64,000 nucleotides of DNA, from the NCBI GenBank assembly GCA_021850095.1, contig JAJZRX010000002.1:62001-126000 (forward strand). The letters are read 5' to 3'. The DNA comes from Deltaproteobacteria bacterium (GTDB lineage: Bacteria; Desulfobacterota; Desulfuromonadia; Geobacterales; Pseudopelobacteraceae). Under the pieces are notes generated by a model that was not told the origin of the DNA, did no database searches, and worked only from the letters and a program-made list of their open reading frames with translations. A program made the position numbers and the translations under genes. This document shows, in pieces, positions 1 through 9,095 of this stretch; within the stretch, counting starts at the first letter, position 1; each line of letters opens with the position of its first letter.

Positions 1-1030
1 GTATCGCGAATTTCAATGCATTAAAATAACCGACTCCACAAGCAAACATGCATTCAGGACATCTTTCATCAATAATCGTTCTGCATATTTTATTAGTATC
101 AGCTGAAAACCAGATATCATGAACATTTTCAGACAACACATTACCAATTTTTTTGCCACCAGAATTGAGACAAGGGATAACATCGCCAGAAGGATTAATT
201 GTAATTGTATCGCTTAACGCCGGACACCCGCGGTTATTTGTGCCACCTTCGAGCATTGATCGGAATTGTGAATACAAAAACTTTTTACCAATATTTGTCT
301 CTTTATTTTCAATTTTCTTCAATACTTCCTTCAATTTGTTTTTTTTATCACCGTCGAAATGCAATTTATCACTATCATTGTTTCCGTAATAATGTTTATC
401 TAAACAAACAACAGTAAATATTGATTCAATGTTATTTAACTTTAAATAATCAAAAACATCTTCGGCTTCATCAACATTCAATGGCTGAATAACACAACCA
501 GCACTAATTTTATAGAACGGGTATACTTTTCTTAAATCTAATAGCTTATCAATAGTGTTTCTAACTTTTATACTAGCCCCTGGAGCTCTTATTTGATCAT
601 GTGTTTCAGTCAATGCATCAAAAGACACTTGTGAAATCAGCTGAACATTTCCATTAAAACTATTTACAATAGACGCAATTTCTAGCATTTTACTATTTAT
701 CAGTTCGGTGTTTAAGCCATTAGTAGCTATGGTAATACGTTTTAAATGAGGTAATCTCATTAAAGCTATTGATATTATTTTTTCAATGTCTTTTCGTAAC
801 AAAGCTTCGCCGCCACTTAACATTACATTTACAATATCTTTAAAAAGCGGATTACCTAACAGTTTATCATAATTATCAACTGACAATTCAACTCCAGCAG
901 AAAAGCCGTCTTTCCATATGTTACACATAACACAACGTGCATTACAATGTTCAGTAACCAACAAAGCAATATTAGATGGCTTCGTTCTAGTAAAACGAGA
1001 AACAATATGTTTATAAAAATGAAATAGCAT
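1..1030 (-). CDS. Radical SAM protein with SPASM-like C-terminus (partial)
   Basis: An open frame of 343 codons runs from an ATG at 1030 to the left window edge with no stop, so the C-terminus is missing. Seen: near residue 30 the radical SAM cluster motif CNARCVMC (CX3CX2C), then LSGGEALLRKDIE, the usual glycine-rich SAM-binding stretch; later cysteines in CPALSDTITINPSGDVIPC and ERCPECMFACG resemble a SPASM auxiliary Fe-S domain. Family knowledge: such enzymes use a 4Fe-4S cluster and SAM to make a radical, often on peptides or small metabolites. The gene is much more AT-rich in codon use than everything to its right, suggesting recent acquisition. It is last in a leftward cluster with a methyltransferase, GT2 and B12 radical SAM gene. 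Substrate unknown. Confidence 0.85.
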   Translation of the reverse strand, partial: MLFHFYKHIVSRFTRTKPSNIALLVTEHCNARCVMCNIWKDGFSAGVELSVDNYDKLLGNPLFKDIVNVMLSGGEALLRKDIEKIISIALMRLPHLKRITIATNGLNTELINSKMLEIASIVNSFNGNVQLISQVSFDALTETHDQIRAPGASIKVRNTIDKLLDLRKVYPFYKISAGCVIQPLNVDEAEDVFDYLKLNNIESIFTVVCLDKHYYGNNDSDKLHFDGDKKNKLKEVLKKIENKETNIGKKFLYSQFRSMLEGGTNNRGCPALSDTITINPSGDVIPCLNSGGKKIGNVLSENVHDIWFSADTNKICRTIIDERCPECMFACGVGYFNALKFAI

Positions 1031-1048
1031 CGACACATTTCCCCAAGT

Positions 1049-1678
1049 TTAAACTTGCTTTTCTACCACACATATATGATGCAAACAGACGGGCCAGCAC
1101 AGAAAGGGTATACTGCGTGCTGCCACGGTTTTGAATCCTATGGTACTCAATGCACTTCGGATTTCACGAGGCGTCCATTGACGGACATGTCCTGGATCAT
1201 AAAATGCTTCACGAACCATTCCCATGGCCAGACGAGCCAGCATGAAGGTACGGTCATTCGGGAATATAATGATAATGCGGCCTCCAGGGCGCAGAACCCT
1301 GAAAATTTCGGACAAAGCTTTCTCAGGCATATCAAGATGCTCAATTACCTCTGAAAAGAGTACGGTATCAAACGACTCATCATCAAACGGGAGCGAATAA
1401 AGCGAGCCTTCCTGAACCGGCAGCTTATGCCGTAGACAGATTTCAAGATTTTCAGGCTCCGTGTCAATTCCCACAACCCGCTTTTCAGGAAAAAGTTTGA
1501 CCAGCTTTTCGAGTGTTATTCCCTCGCCACAACCGGCATCAAGAATATCGTTACCAATAACATACTGAAAAGCATGATTATCACGATAATCCCAATAACG
1601 GACACCAAGTCCTCCCTTGGCATATTGGTCTCTCTGATAAATCATGCCTTCTTTATTCAATCCAGTATCAACCGGCAT
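1049..1678 (-). CDS. Class I SAM-dependent methyltransferase (Methyltransf_11 type)
   Basis: A 209-aa protein. Seen: motif I LDAGCGEG, the acidic loop VVGIDTEPEN, then a FDTVLFSEVIEHL stretch and FRVLRPGGRIIIIFPN, the classical order of a Rossmann-fold methyltransferase. The frame stays open to an ATG at 1705, but I prefer the ATG at 1678 because GGAG lies seven bases before it and the 11-base overlap with the upstream glycosyltransferase fits translational coupling; ATG at 1645 is also possible. Neighbours on the same strand are radical SAM and GT2 genes, so the substrate may be a lipid-linked sugar, quinone or small metabolite. That is inference; nothing in the sequence names the substrate. 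Confidence 0.85.
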   Translation of the reverse strand: MPVDTGLNKEGMIYQRDQYAKGGLGVRYWDYRDNHAFQYVIGNDILDAGCGEGITLEKLVKLFPEKRVVGIDTEPENLEICLRHKLPVQEGSLYSLPFDDESFDTVLFSEVIEHLDMPEKALSEIFRVLRPGGRIIIIFPNDRTFMLARLAMGMVREAFYDPGHVRQWTPREIRSALSTIGFKTVAARSIPFLCWPVCLHHICVVEKQV

Positions 1679-2702
1679 CCAGAAGCTCCATAAATGATAT
1701 TTCATACCCGGTCAGTAACTGCAGCATTTCCCGATCGGTTAGCCGCCGCGTAGCCATCACATAATGGCGCTTGCCGAACAGACGCGGTAAGCCACACAAC
1801 GCATCAAACACTCCGCGCAGTAGCGCCATGACCAAAGCAGATGTGGAGCTGCTGCGAAACTGGGCGCCCGCCCCTCGCCCACCCAACACCAGCCTGGCCT
1901 GAACCAAGTATCGCACCACCGTCCAGAATGGCAGCGCCATAATCATTGTAACGGGAAAGCTTTTCAAAGCAACCCAGTAGTGGTTCCGCTCCACCAGGTA
2001 CAGTTTGAAGGGAGAAAATTCACCGCCACTTCGAGAATATCGATGAAAGACAATCGCATCACGAGCAAGTACAGCCCCCCACCCGGCAACCCGTCCCCGT
2101 AACCCCAAGTCGGTATCTTCGCAATAGGCAAAAAAATCATCGTCAAAAAATCCGATCTCATCGATCATCTTTCGACGATATAAAGCAGCGCAGGCACTCG
2201 GCAGGAGAATATCTTCAAACCTGCCAACGGAAAGTTCTGAATAACAACTGCGGCGACGGCTACCCCGAGACATGCCGTCAAGGCAGATGGCAACTCCCAG
2301 CGAATCGATCTGATCCGGCTCGTCCCAATTACAGATGCGACTGGCAACCATCCCTATTTCTGGGTTTTCCTCAACAGGAACAATCAGTTCAGACAACCAG
2401 AATCTGTCTACCCGTGTATCATTATTGAGGGTAACGATATATTCCCCTTGAGCAACAGCAAGCCCGGCATTGTTGCCCCCGGAAAAGCCAGTGTTGTCAG
2501 CAAGTGAAACCAAACGCACCCAGGGATAAAAATCCTGCAGCAGTTCTATTGAACCATCACGCGATCCGTTATCAACGACAACCGTTTCAAAATCGACATA
2601 GCTTTGTTGACGGAGACTATCCAGACAATCCGGAAGAAATTCCTTGCCATTCCAGTTTACGATAATGATTGATATGAGCGGTGACGTGATCATGTTTTCC
2701 AT
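1668..2702 (-). CDS. Family 2 glycosyltransferase
   Basis: A 344-aa protein. Seen: ISIIIVNWNGKEFLPDCLDSL at the N-terminus, DNGSRDGS, and VTLNNDTRVD containing the acidic metal and nucleotide-sugar binding region, then CEDTDLGLRGRVAGWG, the ED-type acceptor motif of rhamnosyl/GT2 enzymes. A hydrophobic helix at about 255-275 suggests membrane association. Known of the family: transfer of a sugar from a nucleotide-sugar to a cell-surface glycan acceptor. It starts 13 bases inside the end of the upstream B12 radical SAM gene and its end overlaps the methyltransferase start, so the genes are one transcription unit. A second ATG at 2693 could be the real start. Donor and acceptor cannot be told. 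Confidence 0.9.
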   Translation of the reverse strand: MENMITSPLISIIIVNWNGKEFLPDCLDSLRQQSYVDFETVVVDNGSRDGSIELLQDFYPWVRLVSLADNTGFSGGNNAGLAVAQGEYIVTLNNDTRVDRFWLSELIVPVEENPEIGMVASRICNWDEPDQIDSLGVAICLDGMSRGSRRRSCYSELSVGRFEDILLPSACAALYRRKMIDEIGFFDDDFFAYCEDTDLGLRGRVAGWGAVLARDAIVFHRYSRSGGEFSPFKLYLVERNHYWVALKSFPVTMIMALPFWTVVRYLVQARLVLGGRGAGAQFRSSSTSALVMALLRGVFDALCGLPRLFGKRHYVMATRRLTDREMLQLLTGYEISFMELLDAG

Positions 2703-4105
2703 ACGCTGCGAAAAAATGCCCTGAAACCAGCCGCAAGTCCTTTTATAATCGCTGGACTTGCGGCCAGTCTCCCAAGATAGCCTGCAACTATTCGAGACCT
2801 CAGATAAAAACGCCGGATAATCTCACGCTGATAATGTTCCAGATCTTCTTTAGTCAATCCATGCGGTATAAACACGGCATTCAACAGATTCATCCTTGAC
2901 CAGTCACCATCAAATATACCGAATTCTGCGGCACGCTCGTAAATTTCTGTTCCGGGGAAAGGTGTCAGCATGGTGACACTTATATCGTCCAACGGAAGCT
3001 GCAGGGCAAAATCAAGGGTCTGTTCAAGCGTTTCTTTTGTCTCGCACGGGTGCCCGACAATAAAGAATCCCTTGCTGAGGATACCTGCTGAGCTGCAGAT
3101 TGTCACAGCGTTTCTGATCTGCTCTAGAGTAACATTCTTGTGGATGGCATTCAAAATATCCTGACTGCCACTCTCGATTCCAAAACTGATCTGCCAGCAG
3201 CCCGCTCGCTTCATAAGCGCCAGACTTTCAGCATTGACATGATTGACTCTGCCAAGGCACGACCAGGACAGATCCAACTTCAACTCAATCAGTCGTTCGC
3301 AGACTTCGGTCAATCGGTGCTTGAATGTAACAAACGTGTCGTCCTCAAAACAAATATGCCTGATGCCGTAGGTATGGTACAGATCCAGCATCATCCTGAT
3401 AACATAATCGGCTGAAAAAGCATGACAGGCAGTTCCAAAAACAGAACGGTCACAGAATATGCAATGGTTTGGACACCCTCGCGAAGACACCAGTGAAGCA
3501 GACGGCAAACTCTTGACTTTGAAGGGCGCCGGTGCATAGCGGGCTGGGAAATTCTCCAGAAGATCCCAGGCAGGAAAAGGCAGATCGTCGAGGTTCTTAA
3601 TAAAAGTGCGCCTCGGAGTTGTTATTACAGCTCCGTCCTGCCGGTAACAAATGCCACCAATATTCTCCAGCGGCCGATTCCCGCCCAAAGCGTCCAGAAG
3701 TTCCAGGATTGTCTCATCACCCTCGCCAACCACAGCCAGATCAAACGATAAAAAGCGCTGCATGGTTTCTTCAGGAACAGCCGAAATATGCGGCCCGCCA
3801 AGGATAATCAAAACCTGCGGCATACAAGCCTTGATATGCTCCGCAAGACAAGAAGCGTTGAATATTCCCAAAGTTGTCGATGAAATTCCAACAACATCGG
3901 GCTCAAACAGGCGAACCTGCTCCAGCGTTTGATCCATCCCCATTTCAAGAGCTGCTGTATCAATAACGGAGACCGTATGACCATGCCGACGCGCTACGGC
4001 AGCCAGGATAAGAATGCCCAGAGCCGGCGAAGAGCTGCCCGCGCCGGCCAGTTTACCGTAGCGTTCAATCAGACTGTTTGGCGGGATAAGAAATAGAATT
4101 TTCAT
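2690..4105 (-). CDS. B12-binding domain radical SAM protein
   Basis: Read as 471 aa from ATG 4105 (MKILFLIPPN); the frame extends 30 codons further upstream but that part looks non-coding and the family begins with this beta strand. Seen: N-terminal cobalamin-binding-like Rossmann domain (to about 140, with GISSTTLGI and LGGPHISAVPEE), then SSRGCPNHCIFCDRS with the CX3CX2C cluster motif, FEDDTF, FGIESGS and KGFFIVGHPCETKE. This is the architecture of the BchE/HpnP/PhpK-like class, which does radical methylations, cyclisations and rearrangements with B12 or a vestigial B12 fold. First gene of the leftward cluster, with its own promoter region between 4105 and the terminator at 4294. Substrate unknown; hopanoid or lipid modification is one option. 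Confidence 0.88.
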   Translation of the reverse strand: MKILFLIPPNSLIERYGKLAGAGSSSPALGILILAAVARRHGHTVSVIDTAALEMGMDQTLEQVRLFEPDVVGISSTTLGIFNASCLAEHIKACMPQVLIILGGPHISAVPEETMQRFLSFDLAVVGEGDETILELLDALGGNRPLENIGGICYRQDGAVITTPRRTFIKNLDDLPFPAWDLLENFPARYAPAPFKVKSLPSASLVSSRGCPNHCIFCDRSVFGTACHAFSADYVIRMMLDLYHTYGIRHICFEDDTFVTFKHRLTEVCERLIELKLDLSWSCLGRVNHVNAESLALMKRAGCWQISFGIESGSQDILNAIHKNVTLEQIRNAVTICSSAGILSKGFFIVGHPCETKETLEQTLDFALQLPLDDISVTMLTPFPGTEIYERAAEFGIFDGDWSRMNLLNAVFIPHGLTKEDLEHYQREIIRRFYLRSRIVAGYLGRLAASPAIIKGLAAGFRAFFRSVWKT

Positions 4106-4293
4106 CGTTTGATCAATGTGGCTCACCGAATGGTCAATAGAATGACAGAGAAAGCACATAGGGAGTGTACTTGAAAAAGAATGGCATGCCAACAATATAC
4201 AGAAAAAATAGCAGCGGTATGAAGCTCACAATGGAAAAGTTCCATCTGATCCACTTGACAGGAATGATGATTGAAAAGGTTGGCATGGAACCT
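4106..4293. other. Intergenic region upstream of the B12 radical SAM gene
   Basis: About 190 bases with no supported gene. It should hold the leftward promoter for the 4105 gene; I see no convincing -24/-12 or -35/-10 pair. Short frames here on both strands lack ribosome binding sites. Confidence 0.5.
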
Positions 4294-4320
4294 CAAAAAA
4301 AAACCGGGAAAGTCCCGGTT
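4294..4320 (-). terminator. Intrinsic terminator after the barrel gene
   Basis: On the minus strand an 8-bp stem, AACCGGGA with a three-base loop, is followed by a run of nine T. It lies 27 bases past the stop of the leftward outer-membrane barrel gene and separates it from the B12 radical SAM cluster. Confidence 0.85.
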
Positions 4321-4346
4321 GTACAGCATATATATTTTGCAACTGT

Positions 4347-6632
4347 CTAAAAAGTCTTTTTAACATTGGCGGTGATTTTTTTCTCCACCAGTCCGTCGGA
4401 TTGGCGCTTGCCCTGATAGTAATCCAGCGAAGCCTGGAAAAGCCGGAAGTTGACTGCAGCTGATGAGTACCACAACAAGCTGTAATTGGATATTTTGTTG
4501 TCGTACTGATAGCGGGCGCCGGCGGACAGGATCAGAGATCGCAACGGATAGTATTTGAATCCAAGCGTAAAAGAAGCCCGGTTCCTGTTTTCTCCGGAAA
4601 CAGCAACCCCGTCGAAATATGTAATATTGCTGGCATTGGATGAAGTAGAAAATTGTGTATTTGTCAAACGCGGAGAACTAGAGTAGTTAAACATCTCATT
4701 AATTTCAAACAGTTTCCGCGAGTTCCCTGTCCTACCAAAATATATATAGCTAAAACGCTGCTCAACATCGTAGCTGTTCGTCGTAACCGAGCTATCAACA
4801 ACTCTGTTGTATGCCAGAGAAATAATTGCGTCCAGATTGCGACTATATTTGTACTGCAGGGTAGCCGTATTACTCAATGAAGAGGTATGCGATCCGATCA
4901 GGACACTGCCATCTGTATAGTTTAATACATTGCTAAACCTGAAGGTGGCCATCTCATATCCAATATTTACCGTAGCGGTTGTAATGTTGCTGTCGCCATA
5001 ATTGGCGGATGAAAAAATATCTTCACTGACTGTCAGCCCAATATTTAGACGTGGCAAGGGATTCCAGGCAACAGCCAAACTGGTGAGTGAGCGATAGCTG
5101 GATGCCCCGGGGTCGTTAGTTGACCCGTAGCGAGGAACAAAATACTGCGGCAAAGCCGTATTGGAATCACGAACCGAACTGCTAAAATACGCATTATTGC
5201 CGCTCGTAAAATCATTGGTCTGTTGAAAATTAACGCGCAGCTGATTTGTGGGAGTATAGCTGGAACGGAAGGTCAGCCTCTGCTCCAGGAAGTTTGTCTC
5301 GGAAATGGATCCGCTCTGTACGGAGTTTTTTATCGAATACGAGGCACCCAAGGATACTTTACGAGAGAAAGCCGGACTGCTGGTCGTTTCCAGACCTCCG
5401 GACAACGCCAGCATTTCGGAGTTTTCTGACACAGACGACTCAACATCGAAGTTATGGGACAGCGTAAACAGAGAACGCCGGAAACCATCCACCCGATAAC
5501 CGGCCAGCATGCTTTCCAGGTAGGCACCTTTGTTATCGTGAGTTTCCCTATACTGTGCCCGGGTGCTCCAGGCAACTTCCGGATTCAAAACGCCTGAAAC
5601 ATACAGCGGCACCGTTGTACGGTGGGTCAGCTTGCCATTAATTTCACGATAACGATTGAAGTTATTGTAACTGCGGGCTTCCCATCTTCTGCGCTTTGCC
5701 TGAAAAAAAAGATTCAGGTCGGACTCTTCAAAATCCTGGGACGTGTTGTTATTGATTCTTTTAGTCAGCTGAAGATCAGCTGAGACCTGCAGCCAGTTTG
5801 AAAAATCGATCCAGCGGCGGGCCAGGTGCTGATCGACGGTTCCAAGCTGGAACTGCCGTTCACTGTAATCATTAGCCGGGTTAATGTTGTCCTTATAGGT
5901 CGTAAACCGGTAATGAAACCAGTTGTCCTTTTTATTGAGGCTGACAAAGGCCAAGCGGGACAAACGGGTATCCACCGGGGTATCCGCGTGCAGGTCGCGA
6001 TTGATCTGATCGCGGTAATCAAGCATGATCATCGGGAAATGCCGCAGAATCTCGTTATAGCCGTTGGTCATGCCGTTTTTGACGCCGGCCACCAGAGTGG
6101 CGCCACTATCAATGTGCAACCCGTTATTGATGCCAGTGGCAAGAGTGGGACTGGTAAACAGTCCACCTTCATTTGAGGTAAACATATTATTCGACAGAGC
6201 CAGACCGTTAGTTGAAAATGTATTGCGCGACAGGTCACGACTATAGGCGGTCAGGCGAACGGGAATCTCTTTGGGATCTACCAGTAACTTACCGCCGAAC
6301 AGAATATGCCCGCGACTGGGGCTGGCGTTATAAACGGCGCCGTTAGCGGAAGTACGGGCATCCACGGCGGACCAGTTGTAACCAAGCGAAAGGGAATACC
6401 TGCCAAATCGTGAATTGAGGACCGAGCCTTGAGTCGAATACAGCAACGAATAATTCTGGGTTAAAGAATTTGATGAAAGATGGTTTTTATTATCATCACT
6501 CATGGAATAACTGGTGTAATTGAGTTCGGCTTCCGCAGTCAGGCGGGCAGAGGCCGCAAGCGGACACAGGCAGATCAGCAGTGAGGCCAGAAAGGGTAGC
6601 GATATGTAACGTACGGCGGATGACATGATCAT
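4347..6632 (-). CDS. Large outer-membrane beta-barrel protein
   Basis: A 761-aa protein with an N-terminal signal peptide (hydrophobic stretch then PLAASARL, cleavage near residue 30). The rest is alternating hydrophobic and polar residues rich in S, T, N and Y, with many short strands such as SLSLGYNW and ASLDYYQGK, and it ends in phenylalanine (NVKKTF), the usual C-terminal signature of BAM-inserted barrels. Length fits a roughly 20 or more stranded barrel. It has no haem motif. It follows the NHL lipoprotein and OmcE-like cytochrome genes, so by analogy with porin-cytochrome conduits it may carry cytochromes or filament subunits across the outer membrane (inference). A sigma-54 promoter lies at 6681-6696 and a terminator at 4294-4320. 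Confidence 0.85.
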   Translation of the reverse strand: MIMSSAVRYISLPFLASLLICLCPLAASARLTAEAELNYTSYSMSDDNKNHLSSNSLTQNYSLLYSTQGSVLNSRFGRYSLSLGYNWSAVDARTSANGAVYNASPSRGHILFGGKLLVDPKEIPVRLTAYSRDLSRNTFSTNGLALSNNMFTSNEGGLFTSPTLATGINNGLHIDSGATLVAGVKNGMTNGYNEILRHFPMIMLDYRDQINRDLHADTPVDTRLSRLAFVSLNKKDNWFHYRFTTYKDNINPANDYSERQFQLGTVDQHLARRWIDFSNWLQVSADLQLTKRINNNTSQDFEESDLNLFFQAKRRRWEARSYNNFNRYREINGKLTHRTTVPLYVSGVLNPEVAWSTRAQYRETHDNKGAYLESMLAGYRVDGFRRSLFTLSHNFDVESSVSENSEMLALSGGLETTSSPAFSRKVSLGASYSIKNSVQSGSISETNFLEQRLTFRSSYTPTNQLRVNFQQTNDFTSGNNAYFSSSVRDSNTALPQYFVPRYGSTNDPGASSYRSLTSLAVAWNPLPRLNIGLTVSEDIFSSANYGDSNITTATVNIGYEMATFRFSNVLNYTDGSVLIGSHTSSLSNTATLQYKYSRNLDAIISLAYNRVVDSSVTTNSYDVEQRFSYIYFGRTGNSRKLFEINEMFNYSSSPRLTNTQFSTSSNASNITYFDGVAVSGENRNRASFTLGFKYYPLRSLILSAGARYQYDNKISNYSLLWYSSAAVNFRLFQASLDYYQGKRQSDGLVEKKITANVKKTF

Positions 6633-6680
6633 TGAAGGTTGTTAATACCTGTCAAGATAAATTTAGTTTCAACCTTTATA

Positions 6681-6696
6681 TGCAAGAAAAGCGCCA
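6681..6696 (-). promoter_or_regulatory. Sigma-54 (-24/-12) promoter of the barrel gene
   Basis: Minus strand TGGCGCTTTTCTTGCA matches the TGGCAC-N5-TTGCW consensus with one mismatch and exact GG-N10-GC spacing. The predicted transcript starts about 35-40 bases before the start codon at 6632. Confidence 0.65.
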
Positions 6697-6917
6697 CTGC
6701 TGGTCATTTGCGCGATCATCCCGATAGGGGCTGAAAAGCGCAGATACATTCAACAAAAATACTTTCCCATAAACCAAAGACACAGACAAACCACGGATTT
6801 CCAGTCAATTCACCCGGTTACTGCGTGATTTGACATGAGCAATCGAATAACACGGAGATACGGAACACACGGAGAATTTGCTATGCGCATGACCCATTTT
6901 TGTAATCATTCAAAAAC

Positions 6918-7052
6918 GGCAGTTAACCACAGATAGACGGGATGAACACGGATAAAACCTAAAGATCAGACAAATAGTACTTCATCTCTTTGGTTACAAT
7001 CTATTGCATTTAATTGTCTGGTTTATCTGTGTTTATCCTATTCATCCCAGTT
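6918..7052. repeat. Palindromic intergenic repeat, family 1, copy a
   Basis: The 438-base gap 6633-7070 has no gene. Apart from the sigma-54 site, 6770-7052 is repeat-like: CACAGA/CACGGAG words, then an imperfect inverted repeat whose left arm contains GGGATGAACACGGATAAA and whose right arm contains TTTATCTGTGTTTATCC. The core (CGGCAGTTAACCACAG, CTCTTTGG, CAATCTATTGCAT) is shared with copy b at 42432-42680, about 35 kb away. Confidence 0.8.
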
Positions 7053-7070
7053 TCAAATGTTTTTTCAGCT

Positions 7071-8132
7071 TCATTCCCCCCGCAGGGATCGCTGATATTT
7101 TTCCGACAGGTACTGGAAAACCTGCACCCTGGCGTTCAGCTGATCAACGACATAGATTTTGTCATTGGCATCAATATCCATTCCGATCGGCACGGAGAAA
7201 CCGCCCGGCGCTACTTTGCCGGAAAGCGAGACGGCATAATAGCCCCCCAGCACCAGCAGCAATTCTCCACGTTGATTAAAGATTGAAATATTATGCATTC
7301 GGCCGTCGACAACATAGATATTGTCTTCCGAATCCACCGCCACCGACTTGATCAGCTGGAAATCACCGGCTCCGTCGCCCCGTTGTCCAAAATTGCGCAG
7401 CAACATTCCATCAGAATCGAATATCTTAACTTGGACGTCAAAAGCATCCGCAATGATCAACTGCCCCAGTGAATTTACCGCCACAGATACCGGCAGATTA
7501 AACTGGCCAGCGCCGATCTTGTTCAGATAACGGCCATCAAGCCCCAATCCGAAAACCGCGCGGGATGTTGCGTCCGCCACATATATGCGCTCTGACTTGC
7601 GATCGATCGCCATGGCAACCGGACTCGATATCGACAGCGGACCAAGCTTGATTGAACGCAGGTACTTTTCAAAGCGGTCAAAGACATAGATCGAAGCCGA
7701 TCTGCGATCCAGCACATACAGATTATTTTCCTGATCGACCACAATCGAAAGCGGATGGCTTAAGGGGGGCACCCCGTCCGGGATTTCCAGCTGACGCAGT
7801 TCATGCTGGCCAAGATCAAAAACCAGCACCGCCGAACGGCCCAGATCGGAAACATAGAATCGATCCATCTCCGGTACGGATTTGACCTCAACCGGCTTTA
7901 GCAGAGAAATCGGCTGATCGTCACCCACCAGGGCGGCCATAAAGCGCTGCCCGGAGCTTTTATCAATATCCAGCTGACTGGTGTAGGCTTTCAGCCATTC
8001 GATTTTGGGTGCATTGGGAGGAGGGGGCCAGAAGTAGCGTTCCTGCTGTGCGACCGGCGCGGTCGAGCAGGCGGGCAGAAGCGGCAAAAAGACCATAGAG
8101 ATGATAAGCAGAAAGAATCGAGCGGATATCAT
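7071..8132 (-). CDS. NHL-repeat beta-propeller lipoprotein (second copy)
   Basis: A 353-aa protein with a lipoprotein signal peptide (FLPLLPAC; lipid-modified Cys near residue 22). The body shows repeated NHL-type blades: SVPEMDRFYVSDLGRSAVLVFD, NNLYVLDRRSASIYVFD, ERIYVADATSRAVFGL, GQLIIADAFDVQVKIFD, DNIYVVDGRMHNISIF and DKIYVVDQLNARVQVFQ, i.e. six recognisable blades. It is clearly paralogous to the lipoprotein at 9096-10229, with the same RYFWPPPPxxPxIEW entry sequence. NHL propellers are protein-interaction or enzyme scaffolds; in Geobacter they recur beside OmcS/OmcE-type cytochromes. Likely role is assembly or anchoring of the cytochrome at the outer membrane (inference). A terminator at 8167 stands between it and the cytochrome, so expression may rely on read-through. 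Confidence 0.85.
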   Translation of the reverse strand: MISARFFLLIISMVFLPLLPACSTAPVAQQERYFWPPPPNAPKIEWLKAYTSQLDIDKSSGQRFMAALVGDDQPISLLKPVEVKSVPEMDRFYVSDLGRSAVLVFDLGQHELRQLEIPDGVPPLSHPLSIVVDQENNLYVLDRRSASIYVFDRFEKYLRSIKLGPLSISSPVAMAIDRKSERIYVADATSRAVFGLGLDGRYLNKIGAGQFNLPVSVAVNSLGQLIIADAFDVQVKIFDSDGMLLRNFGQRGDGAGDFQLIKSVAVDSEDNIYVVDGRMHNISIFNQRGELLLVLGGYYAVSLSGKVAPGGFSVPIGMDIDANDKIYVVDQLNARVQVFQYLSEKYQRSLRGE

Positions 8133-8166
8133 GCCGGGATACTAGCATAACCGAATAAAAAATGAA

Positions 8167-8197
8167 TAAAAAAAGGGCGAATTTCTCCGCCCTTTTC
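8167..8197 (-). terminator. Intrinsic terminator after the tetrahaem cytochrome
   Basis: Minus strand AAAAGGGCG, 8-base loop, CGCCCTTTTTTT: a short strong stem with a seven-T tract, 21 bases past the cytochrome stop and about 35 bases before the next leftward start codon. It probably sets a high cytochrome to low lipoprotein ratio. Confidence 0.8.
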
Positions 8198-8217
8198 GAT
8201 AGTATTCGATGCAAAAA

Positions 8218-8868
8218 CTATTTGTTATGACAAGCCAGACAAAGAGCACTGTCCTTGTTGGTGGTTCTCAAGAAGGGCGCATTGGCATTATCATGAACCT
8301 TGTGACAACTGGCGCACTCAATCATATTAGCGCCCGCTCCAAAGAAAGCATTGCCACCCAGGGCCGCGTTGGCCGTAGCTTTTACAAACAGACCAGTGCT
8401 GTCATCTGACTGGGCCGCATCATAGGAGAACCCGACCGGATGGTCGTTTTGAAGATCGATTCCGATATTTGCGGGGCCAGTCAAGGGGGTCATTTTAAGC
8501 GAATCATCGCCGACTGGAGAAGTATTGGTCATGGCGCCCAAACCGGTCACGCCATCGTGACAGCTCATGCAGAACAAGGAAATACTGTCGGCGGCAAACG
8601 CTGAAGTTTTAGCAGCGGTGGTCAAAGTAGCACTGGTTTTATAGAGGGTAAAGCTTCCGGCGGCCGGGTTGGTTCTGTTCCAGAGCGGGACATTCTGGGC
8701 AGGGTTATGCGGTGTATGGCAGAAAACACAGATCTCGTTTGTATTTGTAGAATTCCACGATGCTCCTGAATTAAGCGACAGGTCATGCTTGCTGTTTTTG
8801 ATTGTTAGTGCTGATGCTGATGTTGCTAGAACCACTAATGCTGCGGTAAGTAATACTGTTCTTTTCAT
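8218..8868 (-). CDS. Tetrahaem c-type cytochrome, OmcE-like
   Basis: A 216-aa secreted protein: signal peptide MKRTVLLTAALVVLATSASA, then four haem-binding motifs CVFCH, CMSCH, CASCH and CLACH. Other histidines that could be distal haem ligands are in SKHDLS, HTPH, NDHPVGF and HKVH. Size, four motifs, the KHDLS entry, CHTPHNP, NDHPVGF and C-terminal LCLACHNK resemble what I know of OmcE, the Geobacter sulfurreducens cytochrome that polymerises into extracellular filaments; neighbouring NHL and ResB/CcsB genes also fit. The OmcE assignment is from memory of the family and not from a search. Ribosome site AAGGAG lies seven bases before the ATG; a near-perfect sigma-54 promoter is at 8964-8980 and a terminator follows. 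Confidence 0.85.
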   Translation of the reverse strand: MKRTVLLTAALVVLATSASALTIKNSKHDLSLNSGASWNSTNTNEICVFCHTPHNPAQNVPLWNRTNPAAGSFTLYKTSATLTTAAKTSAFAADSISLFCMSCHDGVTGLGAMTNTSPVGDDSLKMTPLTGPANIGIDLQNDHPVGFSYDAAQSDDSTGLFVKATANAALGGNAFFGAGANMIECASCHKVHDNANAPFLRTTNKDSALCLACHNK

Positions 8869-8963
8869 GACAATCTCCTTGTTTTTTTGAGTGCTTTAAA
8901 CGCCACCAGGATTTTTATGCAATTGTTTGTGTGTGATATCTGTCAGCTGTTGTCAATTTCATT

Positions 8964-8980
8964 AGCAATGCATGTGCCAA
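8964..8980 (-). promoter_or_regulatory. Sigma-54 promoter of the OmcE-like cytochrome
   Basis: Minus strand TTGGCACATGCATTGCT is a full match to TGGCAC-N5-TTGCT with GG-N10-GC spacing. It predicts an 80-base leader before the start codon at 8868. No other gene starts between it and the cytochrome. Confidence 0.85.
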
Positions 8981-9095
8981 CTTTTCAACTAGCTGATTTT
9001 TATAGGTTTACATTTTATAACCACACCAGCACAGGCATAACCATATCAAATTACTGCAGTGACACCGCCATTACACGGCGTGCTAAAAAAATCCG

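Noticed and set aside
153-417. Short plus-strand frames near the left edge
   Set aside because: They lie opposite the continuous radical SAM frame on the minus strand.
4165-4350. 61-codon frame in the gap after the barrel gene
   Set aside because: No ribosome site, and it runs through the terminator.
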